A DNA stretch of 64,000 bases from Aegilops tauschii subsp. strangulata (taxonomy: Eukaryota; Streptophyta; Magnoliopsida; Poales; Poaceae). Position 1 is the first letter of the stretch; each line of letters opens with the position of its first letter. The stretch covers positions 158,758,627 to 158,822,626 of the forward strand of contig NC_053036.3 in assembly GCF_002575655.3 (NCBI RefSeq), in the 5' to 3' direction. Under the pieces are notes generated by a model that saw nothing but the letters and a program-made list of their open reading frames with translations, had not been told where the DNA came from and did not search any database. This document shows positions 11,570-20,765 of the stretch, piece after piece. The position numbers and the translations under genes are program-made.

Positions 11570-11738
11570 GTGCCAAGCGAGGGTTTGAATGACTCCTCGA
11601 GCGGAAACTGCAGAATAGTAGTACTGGTGCCAAACGAGTGTCTGAATGACTCCTCGAGAGGAAAATGCAGAATAATAATAGTGGTGCCAAACGAGTGTCT
11701 GAATGACTCCTCGAGAGGAAAATGCAGAATAATAATGC
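11570..11738. repeat. 57-bp tandem repeat, three units, in chromovirus LTR
   Basis: Units start at 11570, 11627 and 11684 with GTGCCAA(A/G)CGAG and share TGACTCCTCGAG. The same array is in the other LTR at 21349-21517. A second, two-unit repeat (CATAAAGGGCTTATATT) follows at about 11740-11850. Confidence 0.9.
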
Positions 11739-12441
11739 CACAGTCGGGCGTCGGGGCGACACCACATAAAGGGCTTATATTTAAAGTAAGAAACAAGAAC
11801 ACGCCACAGTCGGACGTCTGCGCGACGTCACATAAAGGGCTTATATTGTAGCTCAATAATACAATAGTTCGGGAACATAAATTATCACAAGTACGAGACA
11901 AATATAAAGTTAGTCCATCCACAGGGATAATAAATAAACTGGATTTACCACTTGAGCTTGTTCACCGGGGACAAGTTTTCCACGCGGATAGATATGGATA
12001 TACCGATTTCACTACTTGATCATGGATACGATGACTTGGAAGGAATTGACTCTGCAGAGTTTGTACTTAAGCACAGCCAACGGATTTCAGTAGTCACAGG
12101 GACTAGTTCCGTCTACGGTGTTTTGGAAGAAACACGTCTAACCAGTACACACCCAATTCAACATTCCGAAGTCAGGGATCACCCTCGACAACGTTCAAGG
12201 AAAACCTTGAGACGGGGAGGCTACAACCTCGCGTAGCATGGGATCAAATTTCTATACGCACGCTCTAAGGGGGTGCCCCCCTCTCGGTCCCAACCGGAAA
12301 CACCCATGCCCCCTGACCGGATGACTGGCTTTAATCCTGGGCCAAGGTACCATCATCCCGGCCTCTCTGTTTGGTGTGTACACGGAAAGAGGTTACCAAC
12401 TTACTAAACCGCATCCTGGCAAATGAAAATGTGGTAGCACG

Positions 12442-12757
12442 GAAGGGAAAAAGACGATAACGTGACCCCGTCCATGTTAACGTCGGAAATAGTCGGATGA
12501 CACAAGGCTGGTATGCTACAACAGTACCACCTTGCTGCCCTTCATGTCACCACATGATTAGGCCATCTCTCATCAGAGATCATCACAACTTTGGAACACA
12601 GAGGGGAAAAGAACGATAACGTGACTCCGTCCACGTTAACGTCGGAGAAAGTCGGATGACGCAAGGCTGGTATGCTACAACAGTACCACCTTGCTGCCCT
12701 TCATGTCACCACATGATTAGGCCATCTCTCATCAGAGATCATCGCAACTTTGGAACA
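12442..12757. repeat. About 160-bp tandem duplication in chromovirus LTR
   Basis: Two units, from about 12442 and 12601, share GATAACGTGAC, AACGTCGGA and CATCTCTCATCAGAGATCAT, the last being itself an inverted repeat. It is also present in the other LTR at about 22223-22538. Confidence 0.88.
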
Positions 12758-15013
12758 AGCAGGTAGTTGCCTTACAGGCAACGAGGTATTTACCGACACT
12801 CATATGCCACGCACAAACTTTCAAGCAAACATGCAAAACACTTATCATATCAAATGTTCAAACTTTCTTGCCTGGTTCGGAGAAGTCGGAGTCTAGCTCG
12901 GCGAAGTTCGTGGCTCCGTCACCTCTTCCGGAACCTACGGCAATCACGAAAACGGGCACTAACGTGAAAACCAACGCGTGCACAGAAACTTCTCCAAAAA
13001 TTTTCCAAATAAATCCCATAAAAAACTAGACAAAATTTCAAGACTGTCAGAAAAAGAATCACTCAAAAATACCTTTTCATTAAAAATTTATAAAGGTTTC
13101 TGTCCAGGGACTTATCTGTAATGAAACAGAAAAGTTCCAGGGTTCAAACTGAGAAACCAGAAAACGCTTCGGTAAGAAATGCGCTAGCTAAAGAGGAAAA
13201 GCGTATTTTGCCCGAAGGCGCCAACAGAAAACGGTTCGCGAAAGAATAGAACAGAGGCTGACATGCGGGGTCCACATGTCAGGTTTGAAAAGCTCGCCGG
13301 CGCCCGAAGACTGCGGTGGATGCCGGCGTCGAACCACGGCGAGTTAGGAGGATCGGAGGGTACCAAGAGCTTCAGCGTGTTCTTCCGCGTCGGTGGGTGG
13401 TGGACTCGACCAACGGGGAGCACCACGTCGACGCCGACACTATCTCCGACGGGCGGCGGCTCGGGTGGTGGTGGAGAACTCTGGTGGAGGGCTGCAAACT
13501 TCGAATTGAAGCACGGGTCAGAAAGAGGGATGCATGGTGAAGCTACTGGCAAGAGAATGGAGGCGGAGGTGCACACACAGGGGTGAATCGAGCTGGATCC
13601 CGTGGCGGGTCGCGGCGGCCGGAGTCGAGGAAGGAGACCTCCTCGGGGCTCTTCCAGTGGCTAGGCGTGCTCTAGGTGGAGTGCAGGGATGGTGTGTGCT
13701 CGAGTTGAAGCTCGGGGCCGCTATTTATAGGCGGATCGACGGGGTGGCCGTGAACGGGGAATTTCCGGCGAGCGATTACGGCGATGCGGTGGATTGGCAG
13801 GAGGTTTGAGTGGCCAGGCAGCGTCAGTGGAGATTACTGGTGCCATTCCACAGCTAAACGGAGTTGGTCTTGGCGTAATGGCGTCGGTCCACGGTGAGGT
13901 GACCGCACGGGCTCGACGGCGGCAGAGAGCGCGCTCCGCGCCCTGCGGTTCACGACGAGGGTGGCGGCGTGTTCGGGGGAGTGGAAGGCCACGCGGCGAG
14001 CTCCGGTGGCTTGGGCGGCGCTGGGTGGCGCCGTCAGCGCCGTGCCTCCCGCTGGCGGCCGCTGGCGTCGGTCACGGGGCGGCGCACCTTCTGCTGCTCG
14101 TCGCCGACGTCTGCAAGGTGCCAGGCGTTCGTGCGGTGTAGGAACAAGAGGGAGAGGACAGGGAACACGGCGACACAGGGGCACTGGCGAGATGGAGATC
14201 AAACACTGAAGAAAACGACAGTGGTTCAGTTACTGTAACTGAATTTTGACTGAACTTGATATTGACAATGCACTGCAGGTGCTCGACAGAAAGATTTGGC
14301 TATGAGAAAAAAATTTCTGGGGCTGTAACTTGGTGAGGTGACCACTCAATGCACCCAGAGGCTGCCTTATTTTACTTGGAATTTTTGGAGAAGGTTTTGA
14401 ATGAATTTCACCAAATTTGACAAATCTGGTCCAAACTTGCAGCAAGTGTAGTTTGAAAAATTTGAACTGAAGACCAGTGGATCTTCATGGATCTTGGTTG
14501 AGGGTTCAAAGGACTAGGAAGGGGAAAAGGTTTGGGGGCAAAAATCAAGACAGAAAATGGAGTTCCTTTGTAAATCACCAATGGCTAGAATAGAAGACAG
14601 AAATTTGTTTGAATAAGATTTAAATGGAAAATGATCATAGGGGAGGTTCAACTTGCTGGATTTGATGCAAACCATGATCCAAAGGTGAGGGAAGGGTTAG
14701 GGGAGAGTATTTGCACTAAGGACATGGCAAGAGGGAATAGTTGAAAGTGGCAAGGGATTATTCCAAAAGCCATAGTGCAAATTCAAAGAGATTATCAAAA
14801 GTCATTTTTCTCAAATGAAGAGTATTTTGTCTAGAGTCCAAATAAAAAGCAAGAACCTCCAAGACCAAAGACAGATCTTGGGTGAGTCCAACTAAAACTT
14901 CTGCCGTAAAAAGAATATTTGAGGGAGAGTTCTTTTGAAGAAAAATTTTAAATCACCTCCCTCAAGTCAAATAAAATCTTTTGAAAAATCCAAATAAAAA
15001 TTTGGGTGTCACA

Positions 15014-15036
15014 ACACCTACCCCCTTAGGAAAAAT
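15014..15036 (-). other. Chromovirus polypurine tract
   Basis: On the minus strand, AAGGGGGTAGGTGTTG ends directly at the start of the 3' LTR, where plus-strand priming would occur. Confidence 0.7.
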
Positions 15037-15085
15037 CTCGTCCTCGAGATTTCTGCTGATCCTCAAATAGATATGGATACTCTGC

Positions 15086-15766
15086 CTAAAGAAAATCTTC
15101 CCTTTCCCATGTAGCTTCATCCTCAGTGTGGTTGCTCCACTGAACTCTGAAAAACTTTGTCGTTTTCTGACGGGTCCTCCGTTCAGACTCTTCCAAAATC
15201 TTTACTGGCCTCTCTCTGTAGGTGAGATCTGGTTGCATATCAATGTTCTCATGAGGTACATGCTTCTCCGGGTTACTCACACATTTCCTCAACTGTGAGA
15301 CGTGGAATACGTCATGGACGTCTGACAGCTCCTTGGGTAGGTCTAATTGGTAGGCTACCGTGCCTCTTCGTGCCTTTACACAAAATGGCCCAATAAATCT
15401 TGGGGCTAGCTTCCCCTTAATTTTGAACCGTTGCAGACCCCTCATAGGAGATACTCGGAGGTATACGGAATCACCGGGTTCAAAGCTGACCTCACGATGC
15501 TTCTGATCATAGTAGCTCTTTTGTCGGCTCTGCGCTGTCTTCAGTCTGTCCCTGATTTGTTTAACTTTCTCCTCGGGCTCTTTAAGCATGTCCGGGCCGA
15601 AGATACGGCTGTCACCTGTTTCTGACCAATTCAGTGGGGTACGACACCTCCGTCCGTACAATGCTTCAAAGGGTGCCATTTGCAAGCTGGCTTGGTAACT
15701 GTTGTTGTAAGCAAATTCGGCATACGACAAACTCTCTTCCCAACTGGATCCATAGGTGAGCCACAT
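15086..15766 (-). CDS. pol: Chromovirus integrase C-terminal part with chromodomain
   Basis: An open stretch of 226 codons. It starts within the end of the integrase core region, includes the conserved [15 protein letters not shown] segment (about residues 34-48) and a GKLAPRFIGPF motif of the integrase C-terminal module (about residues 123-133). It finishes with a chromodomain-like segment (FFRVQWSNHTEDEATWE, near the end). The chromodomain is expected to guide integration to marked chromatin. The frame differs from the core integrase at 15631-16239, so a frameshift near 15766 separates them. The stop before the polypurine tract is the natural end of Pol. Confidence 0.88.
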   Translation of the reverse strand: MWLTYGSSWEESLSYAEFAYNNSYQASLQMAPFEALYGRRCRTPLNWSETGDSRIFGPDMLKEPEEKVKQIRDRLKTAQSRQKSYYDQKHREVSFEPGDSVYLRVSPMRGLQRFKIKGKLAPRFIGPFCVKARRGTVAYQLDLPKELSDVHDVFHVSQLRKCVSNPEKHVPHENIDMQPDLTYRERPVKILEESERRTRQKTTKFFRVQWSNHTEDEATWEREDFL

Positions 15767-16239
15767 GCTCTTAGCATATCCTCTAGGATTTGGTTTACAC
15801 GTTCCGTTTGTCCATCAGTCTGAGGGTGGTACGCTGTACTGAAAGCTAGTTGCGTGCCCAGAGCTTGTTGTAGGTGATCCCAAAATTTGGAGACGAATTG
15901 TGTGCCTCGGTCTGATATTATAATCTTTGGGACTCCATGCAAGCAAACTATCCGGGTGAGATAAACTTTGGCCAGTCTTTGTGTGGAGTAGGTAGTCTTC
16001 ACGGGAATGAACTGAGCAACCTTGGTTAGTCGGTCTGTGATGACCCATATGGCGTCATTTCCGCGCTGTGATCGGGGTAATCCGACAATGAAGTCCATTC
16101 CTATTTCATCCCATTTCCACTCCGGTATCTTGTTTGGCTGGAGTAGCCCTCTGGCTTTTGATGCTCGGCCTTGATGCGCTGACATGAATCGCAACAAGCA
16201 ATGAATGTGGCTATATCTCTTTTCATTCCGTGCCACCAA
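15631..16239 (-). CDS. pol: Chromovirus integrase catalytic core
   Basis: The 202-codon ORF contains the three acidic residues of a retroviral integrase: D49 in [10 protein letters not shown]110 in SDRGTQF and E146 in TDGQTERVN, with 35 residues between the last two. This D,D(35)E triad joins the DNA copy to the genome. The zinc-binding HHCC region precedes it in another frame (16101-16688). The last 50 residues are out of frame because of a frameshift near 15766. It is part of the minus-strand chromovirus polyprotein and cannot be made as one piece. Confidence 0.9.
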   Translation of the reverse strand: MVARNEKRYSHIHCLLRFMSAHQGRASKARGLLQPNKIPEWKWDEIGMDFIVGLPRSQRGNDAIWVITDRLTKVAQFIPVKTTYSTQRLAKVYLTRIVCLHGVPKIIISDRGTQFVSKFWDHLQQALGTQLAFSTAYHPQTDGQTERVNQILEDMLRACGSPMDPVGKRVCRMPNLLTTTVTKPACKWHPLKHCTDGGVVPH

Positions 16240-16688
16240 AATCTTTCCTGAATGTCCTTGTACATTTTGGTTCCTCCAGGATGGATCGAGTATGGAGCGG
16301 TGTGGCTTTCGGTTAAGATTTGTTGCTTGAGTTCCTCAATGTTAGGTACGCAAAGTCTGTCTTCGTACCATAATGTTCCTTCACTGTCTGTGACGAACTC
16401 TGAAGCCTTGCCAAGGTTCATTTTCCTCTTTATACCTTCAATGCTGGGATGTCCCTGTTGAGCCTTTTTAATTTGTTCCACCAGGGTGGGTTGTATCTCC
16501 AGGTTTGATACGGTGCCCTCAGAGACCAACGTCATGCTGAGCCTAGCGAACTCTTGCTGAAACTCAGGCCTCAAGTTTTGCGGACCGTCATTGTCCGGGC
16601 TGGGGTTTCGACTAAGGGCATCGGCCACTACATTTGCTTTCCCTGGATGGTAGTGAATACCGACCTCATAGTCCTTGACCAGTTCCAA
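16101..16688 (-). CDS. pol: Chromovirus RNase H end and integrase zinc domain
   Basis: A 195-codon ORF that continues RNase H ([14 protein letters not shown] near residues 18-31) and then carries the integrase N-terminal HHCC zinc module (H...H, CCDSCQR, about residues 129-172). The end is out of frame. It is separated from the RT ORF by a one-base frameshift near 16755, where an RNase H strand is disrupted, and from the integrase core by another frameshift near 16150. The short link between RNase H and integrase is intact within this ORF. Confidence 0.85.
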   Translation of the reverse strand: MELVKDYEVGIHYHPGKANVVADALSRNPSPDNDGPQNLRPEFQQEFARLSMTLVSEGTVSNLEIQPTLVEQIKKAQQGHPSIEGIKRKMNLGKASEFVTDSEGTLWYEDRLCVPNIEELKQQILTESHTAPYSIHPGGTKMYKDIQERFWWHGMKRDIATFIACCDSCQRIKAEHQKPEGYSSQTRYRSGNGMK

Positions 16689-16708
16689 CCAGCGTCGTTG
16701 GCGTAAAT

Positions 16709-17815
16709 TCAGCTCTGGCTGTGTGAAAATATATTTGAGGCTCTTATGGTCCTATATATTTCACAGCGATTTCCCAACAGAAAGTGCCTCCACTCCTTGA
16801 GTGCATGTATAACTGCTGCTAGCTCCAAGTCATGTGTTGGGTAATTTTCCTCATGTTTTCGCAGCTGCCTGGAGGCGTATGCGACAACCTTGCCATCCTG
16901 CATTAGTACACATCCGAGACCTTTTTGGGACGCGTCACAATAAACTTCAAAATTTTTGTCTATATCTGGCACGGTTAAGACCGGTGCGGTTGTCAGCTTC
17001 TTCTTGAGTTCTTGGAAGCTTTGCTCGCATGCTTCCGTCCATACAAATTTCTTGTCCTTCTTGAGCAACTGTGTTATTGGTTTTGCCACAGTGGAGAATC
17101 CTTCAATAAATCTTCTGTAATATCCGGCCATTCCTAGGAAACTCCGCACATCAGTAACGTTGGCGGGCGGCTTCCAGTCAAGTATGGCTTTGACCTTTTC
17201 TGGGTCTACGGCCACGCCTTCTTGGTTCAATATATGGCCTAAGAAACCAACTTGTCTTAGCCAAAATTCGCACTTGCTAAATTTGGCGTACAACTGATGT
17301 TTCCTTAGTTCTCCCAAAACAATTCTGAGGTGCTCAGCATGCTCTTCTGGTGTCCTTGAGTAAACCAGAATATCGTCAATGAATACCACCACAAATTTGT
17401 CCATGAATTTCATAAACACTTTGTTCATGAGGTGGATGAAATATGCGGGGGCGTTTGTTAGTCCAAAAGGCATCACTGTAAACTCGTATAACCCATATCT
17501 GGAAGTGAAAGCTGTCTTGGGGATATCTTCTGTCCGTACTTTCAATTGGTGATATCCCGATCTGAAATCAATTTTTGAGAATACCTTGGCTTGTGCGAGC
17601 TGGTCAAACAAATCATTTATCCGCGGCATCGGATATTTGTTTTTGATGGTGACCATATTGAGGGCTCGATAGTCTATACACAGTCTCAGTGTCCCATCCT
17701 TTTTCTTTGCGAACAACACAGGCGAACCCCAAGGTGAGGAGCTGGCTCGAATAAATCCTTTGTCCAATAATTCCTTTATCTGCTTCTTCAACTCCACCAA
17801 TTCTGAGGGTGCCAT
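16709..17815 (-). CDS. pol: Chromovirus reverse transcriptase and RNase H
   Basis: The 368-codon ORF covers most of RT. Visible motifs are the LCIDYRALN segment (residues 45-53), [10 protein letters not shown] (81-90), the [11 protein letters not shown] segment (114-124) and the FIDD catalytic box (145-148). RNase H begins with VYCDAS (D294). RT copies the RNA into DNA and RNase H removes the RNA. The ORF ends out of frame near 16750. Upstream it is in the same frame as the protease ORF but separated by an in-frame TAG at 17828-17830. It is well conserved and probably only recently inactivated. Confidence 0.93.
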   Translation of the reverse strand: MAPSELVELKKQIKELLDKGFIRASSSPWGSPVLFAKKKDGTLRLCIDYRALNMVTIKNKYPMPRINDLFDQLAQAKVFSKIDFRSGYHQLKVRTEDIPKTAFTSRYGLYEFTVMPFGLTNAPAYFIHLMNKVFMKFMDKFVVVFIDDILVYSRTPEEHAEHLRIVLGELRKHQLYAKFSKCEFWLRQVGFLGHILNQEGVAVDPEKVKAILDWKPPANVTDVRSFLGMAGYYRRFIEGFSTVAKPITQLLKKDKKFVWTEACEQSFQELKKKLTTAPVLTVPDIDKNFEVYCDASQKGLGCVLMQDGKVVAYASRQLRKHEENYPTHDLELAAVIHALKEWRHFLLGNRCEIYRTIRASNIFSHSQS

Positions 17816-17827
17816 TCTATAAGGCTT

Positions 17828-18403
17828 CTAATAGATGGGAGCGGTGCCAGGTGCTAGTTCAATGCTGAATTCTATCTCTCGGTCTGGTGGCATGCCTGGT
17901 AGTTCTTCAGGGAACACATCAGGAAACTCGCATACCACTGGAACTTTTCTCAGTTCTGCAATGTCCATTTTGTTCAGTTTTGGTTGCTGTGATCGTGGCC
18001 TTTCTTGAGCGGAAACTTTTATTGTCTTGCCGTGATGGTGAGTGAGAATCACGGTCCGATTGAAACAGTCAATGAATCCTTTGTTGGTGGTCAACCAGTC
18101 CATCCCTAAAATGACATCCAGTCCTTTACTCTCCAACACGATGAGATTTGCTTGGAATTGTAGTCCTTCGAACTCAATGATCACTCCTTGGCAGTAACCC
18201 TGAGCGATTTGCTTATTTCCGGGGGACTTGATGACCATAGATTTTTCCAAGGGAAGTATCGGAAAACCATGTTGCGAAACAAAACTCTTCGAAACGAACG
18301 AATGGGAAGCTCCAGAATCAAACAAAACCGTGGCAGGTACTGTGTTGACAGGGAACATACCGAGTACGATGTCTGGGGCATTCTGCGCTTCTTCCCGGGT
18401 CAC
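17828..18403 (-). CDS. pol: Chromovirus aspartic protease
   Basis: The 191-codon ORF contains the active-site motif FDSGASHSF with the catalytic Asp at residue 29 and the second-half motif VILGMDWL near residue 100. It then runs to the region before RT, where a TAG stops it. It processes the Gag-Pol polyprotein. The zinc knuckle of gag (CYACGQEGHYAKQC, near 18520-18562) is readable in this same frame, so gag and protease were originally continuous. Confidence 0.9.
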   Translation of the reverse strand: MTREEAQNAPDIVLGMFPVNTVPATVLFDSGASHSFVSKSFVSQHGFPILPLEKSMVIKSPGNKQIAQGYCQGVIIEFEGLQFQANLIVLESKGLDVILGMDWLTTNKGFIDCFNRTVILTHHHGKTIKVSAQERPRSQQPKLNKMDIAELRKVPVVCEFPDVFPEELPGMPPDREIEFSIELAPGTAPIY

Positions 18404-18408
18404 ATGGT

Positions 18409-19464
18409 TCAGGTGACCCTTCCTGTGGTTGTTGTTGGGGTTGAAATTGTTGCGCTTGGGGGCTGGATTGTTTCCACCATTGTTTGGCTTGGGTGCCGAG
18501 TTCCTCGGCTTTGGGCACTGTTTAGCATAGTGCCCTTCTTGACCACAAGCATAGCAGGTGACCCCTGGACGGTAGGTGTACTCCTTGTCCCTGGCATGAA
18601 ACTGTCCGACGGGCTTTGGATCAGTAGTCGTGGATCTCCTGCGTCTGTCCTTGGGACCTCAGTCTTGCCTCGGTTGTTGCGAGCAAGAGTCGTCTTGTCC
18701 CTCTTTCGCTTACGGATGTCTTCCAGACTACGACACTCATTCTCCAAGGTAATGGCCTTGTCCACCAGAGTTTTAAAATCCGGAAAAGTGTGTACAATCA
18801 GTTGGCATCTTAGTGCTGGTGCCAGGCCGTCCAGGAATTTTTCCAACTTCTTATTTTCTGTCATGTGCTCGTCGTAGGCATAACGAGACAGCTGGGTAAA
18901 CTGACTGTTGTATTCTGTCACTGTCATGCCTCTCTGCTTCAGGTCATCGAACTCTCTCTTCTTGATCTTTAGGATGCTCCTGGGGATGTGTGCCCCACGG
19001 AAGCCTTCCTTGAACTCTTCCCAGGTGATGTTGTGTTCACTGGGATGCATGTGTAGGAAGTTTTCCCACCATGCTGCAGCTGCTCCAGTAAGGTAGTGTG
19101 GTGCATAAAGTACCTTCTCATGATCTGAGCACTGAGCAATAATCAGCTTCCTTTCAATGTCACGAAGCCAATCATCGGCTTCCAGCGGCCTATTGGTGTG
19201 CGCAAAAGATGAGGGGCGAGTCTTCTGTAACTCAGATAACTTGGAATGCTGTTGATATGGCTCACGGTGGTTTCCCATATTGATGACATGTCTCATCATT
19301 TCTTGGTGCTGTTGCTGGCTTTGCTCGAAGAGACGGCATACTTGAGACAGGGCTGCTTCGCTGTCCTGCTGACTGGACTGACCCTGAGTGAAATTGTTGC
19401 TAGTCTGCGTCCCGTAAACCTCTTCTGGCTGATTGGGCATGGAGCGAGTCCATGGGCGAGACAT
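18409..19464 (-). CDS. gag: Chromovirus gag
   Basis: A 351-codon ORF from the ATG at 19464. The capsid core is recognisable: WLRDIERKL near residue 99, YLTGAAAAWWENF near 124 and the RSILKIKKREFDDLKQ region near 162, as in plant retrotransposon Gag. Gag forms the particle. The last part, after about residue 265, is out of frame. The CCHC knuckle (18520-18562) lies in the protease frame, so a one-base frameshift near 18660 separates capsid from nucleocapsid. An upstream stretch of about 330 bases without coding signal separates gag from the extra ORF. Confidence 0.92.
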   Translation of the reverse strand: MSRPWTRSMPNQPEEVYGTQTSNNFTQGQSSQQDSEAALSQVCRLFEQSQQQHQEMMRHVINMGNHREPYQQHSKLSELQKTRPSSFAHTNRPLEADDWLRDIERKLIIAQCSDHEKVLYAPHYLTGAAAAWWENFLHMHPSEHNITWEEFKEGFRGAHIPRSILKIKKREFDDLKQRGMTVTEYNSQFTQLSRYAYDEHMTENKKLEKFLDGLAPALRCQLIVHTFPDFKTLVDKAITLENECRSLEDIRKRKRDKTTLARNNRGKTEVPRTDAGDPRLLIQSPSDSFMPGTRSTPTVQGSPAMLVVKKGTMLNSAQSRGTRHPSQTMVETIQPPSATISTPTTTTGRVT

Positions 19465-19793
19465 TTTTCCAGTCTGGGGTTATCATTTTGCAAAACCCAT
19501 GAGAAAAACTGTGTAGCACAAGGAAAATCTTGCAAAACGCAACAATTTAAAAAGACCTCAAGGTTTTTCAAGAGAACATAAATGATTTTGTATGGAGAAG
19601 AACTGCTCAGCAAATATCTTACACGCGAAAAGCAAACACATGATACAGCACTCAGGATGCGCGTACACATTCCTGACATGTTATTAAAACTAGCGTACTA
19701 CTCCGGAAAGCAGCAAACACACCAATGCAAGCTAGCGTACAGATAAAACAACACATCATACAGGCAGACATAACGCGCGGCTACTCGGCGCTC
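19465..19793 (-). other. Non-coding gap between gag and extra ORF of the chromovirus
   Basis: AT-rich sequence with no frame I can defend. It separates gag from the stop of the extra ORF at 19794. Confidence 0.6.
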
Positions 19794-20599
19794 TCAGTCG
19801 GAGATGGTGAAGATTTCCTTTCCCTTGCCGATGGCAAGACTCAGCGGTCCAGGAGAATCAACCTCCACCACCTCTCTAGCTGGCTCCTGGCGCGTAACGC
19901 TGCGCTGCGGTGATGGTGCGGGGGCGACTGGTGGTAGAGCGGGGGCGGCAGGTGGTGCGGCTCTGACGGGAGTAGGAGCGATGACTCGGTCGAACTCCTC
20001 AGTGGTAGGCAGACGGCGAGCAGTGGCCAAAATGGCCGGTGCATACGAGGCTGAAGACGAGACGAATGTCAGAGGCGGCGCCGTGTTGAGGGCTCCTTCC
20101 TGCTGGCAGGACCGCCCCGGACTAAGTCCATGCGGGCAGCCACAAGATCGTCCACGAGGTTGTCGAAAGACTCCTCTAGAGCCTTGAGATACTCCACAAC
20201 CATCTCGATGGCTTCATCTCGTTCTCCCCGATGGCAGGCGAATGCATAGTGACTGGTGTATGGCACATGGCATGGGAGGTAGCGGTAGCGACGAGTCTTC
20301 ATCATGGGAAGGATGTCCCGAAGGCGAGCTATCGCCTCACGGGCAGCCATCTGCATGGCATGCCTCTCCGTAGGCATGGCCCTTCCCACAAAACGGAAGT
20401 GGCGAGCAGCAGAACGTCCTCCCTTAAATTGCACCACGGCTTGGTGCATAGACACGTCGTCGCTGAGCTTGTGCTGGTAGAGCGTGAACTCCGGGCGAGC
20501 TGCTAGCCCGATCGCGAGCTTGGTGATGGAGACGAGGAGCTTGACAAACCCCTCGGGCACGTTCGTGAACACTCGATTCTCACAGCTGCTGCCAGCCAT
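19794..20599 (-). pseudogene. Extra ORF upstream of gag in the chromovirus (orf0-like)
   Basis: It starts at ATG 20599 with 176 codons (20069-20599) and continues, after a frameshift near 20070, in a second open stretch (19794-20030). The total is about 268 residues. The N-terminal half is mostly helical with many Arg/Ala (for example a run with MQMAAREAIARLRD). The C-terminal half is a Pro/Ala-rich linker. It has no capsid, protease or pol motif and I do not recognise a domain. It lies in sense between the PBS and gag, so it would be the first product of the element RNA. I recall an extra orf0 in some rice Gypsy elements; whether this is related is unchecked. Confidence 0.75.
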
Positions 20600-20743
20600 C
20601 TACAAAAGTAGGCAAAAATTCTGAGTAGTCATGTCATAAATTTCTGATGACCAACAGAAAATAGCTACAATTGCAAAATGCTGAAAAAGCACAAAAGACG
20701 CTAATAACCGATTAGCGATCACACCTAGTGGCTTCCTACAGTC

Positions 20744-20761
20744 AGCCTGGCTCTGGTACCA
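20744..20761 (-). other. Chromovirus primer binding site, initiator-Met type
   Basis: The minus strand reads TGGTACCAGAGCCAGGCT, close to the initiator methionine tRNA PBS. It lies four bases after the 5' LTR end. Confidence 0.8.
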
Positions 20762-20765
20762 AGCT

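Larger units (their letters stand above)
10985..15013 (-). mobile_element. Chromovirus 3' LTR (4029 bp)
   Basis: TATA box CTATAAATAG on the minus strand at 13721-13730 sets the promoter. U3 is about 1.28 kb and the transcribed part about 2.7 kb, unusually long. A GC-rich block surrounds the TATA box (about 13260-14160). The open frames there have no recognisable domain and are conserved in both LTRs only because the LTRs are copies. The LTR holds two tandem repeat sets, listed separately. Confidence 0.92.

Noticed and set aside
11570..11738. CRISPR-like regular repeat
   Set aside because: Units are adjacent without spacers, in a plant LTR; a simple tandem repeat.
11461..11922. 153-codon minus-strand ORF, repeated at 21240-21701
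   Set aside because: It is present in both chromovirus LTRs only because they are copies, and it spans the 57-bp tandem repeat. No start context or domain.
13263..14209. Overlapping GC-rich ORFs on both strands, repeated at 23044-24030
   Set aside because: They surround the LTR promoter; open in several frames at once because of GC content. The frames are not kept between the LTR copies (indel near 23843).
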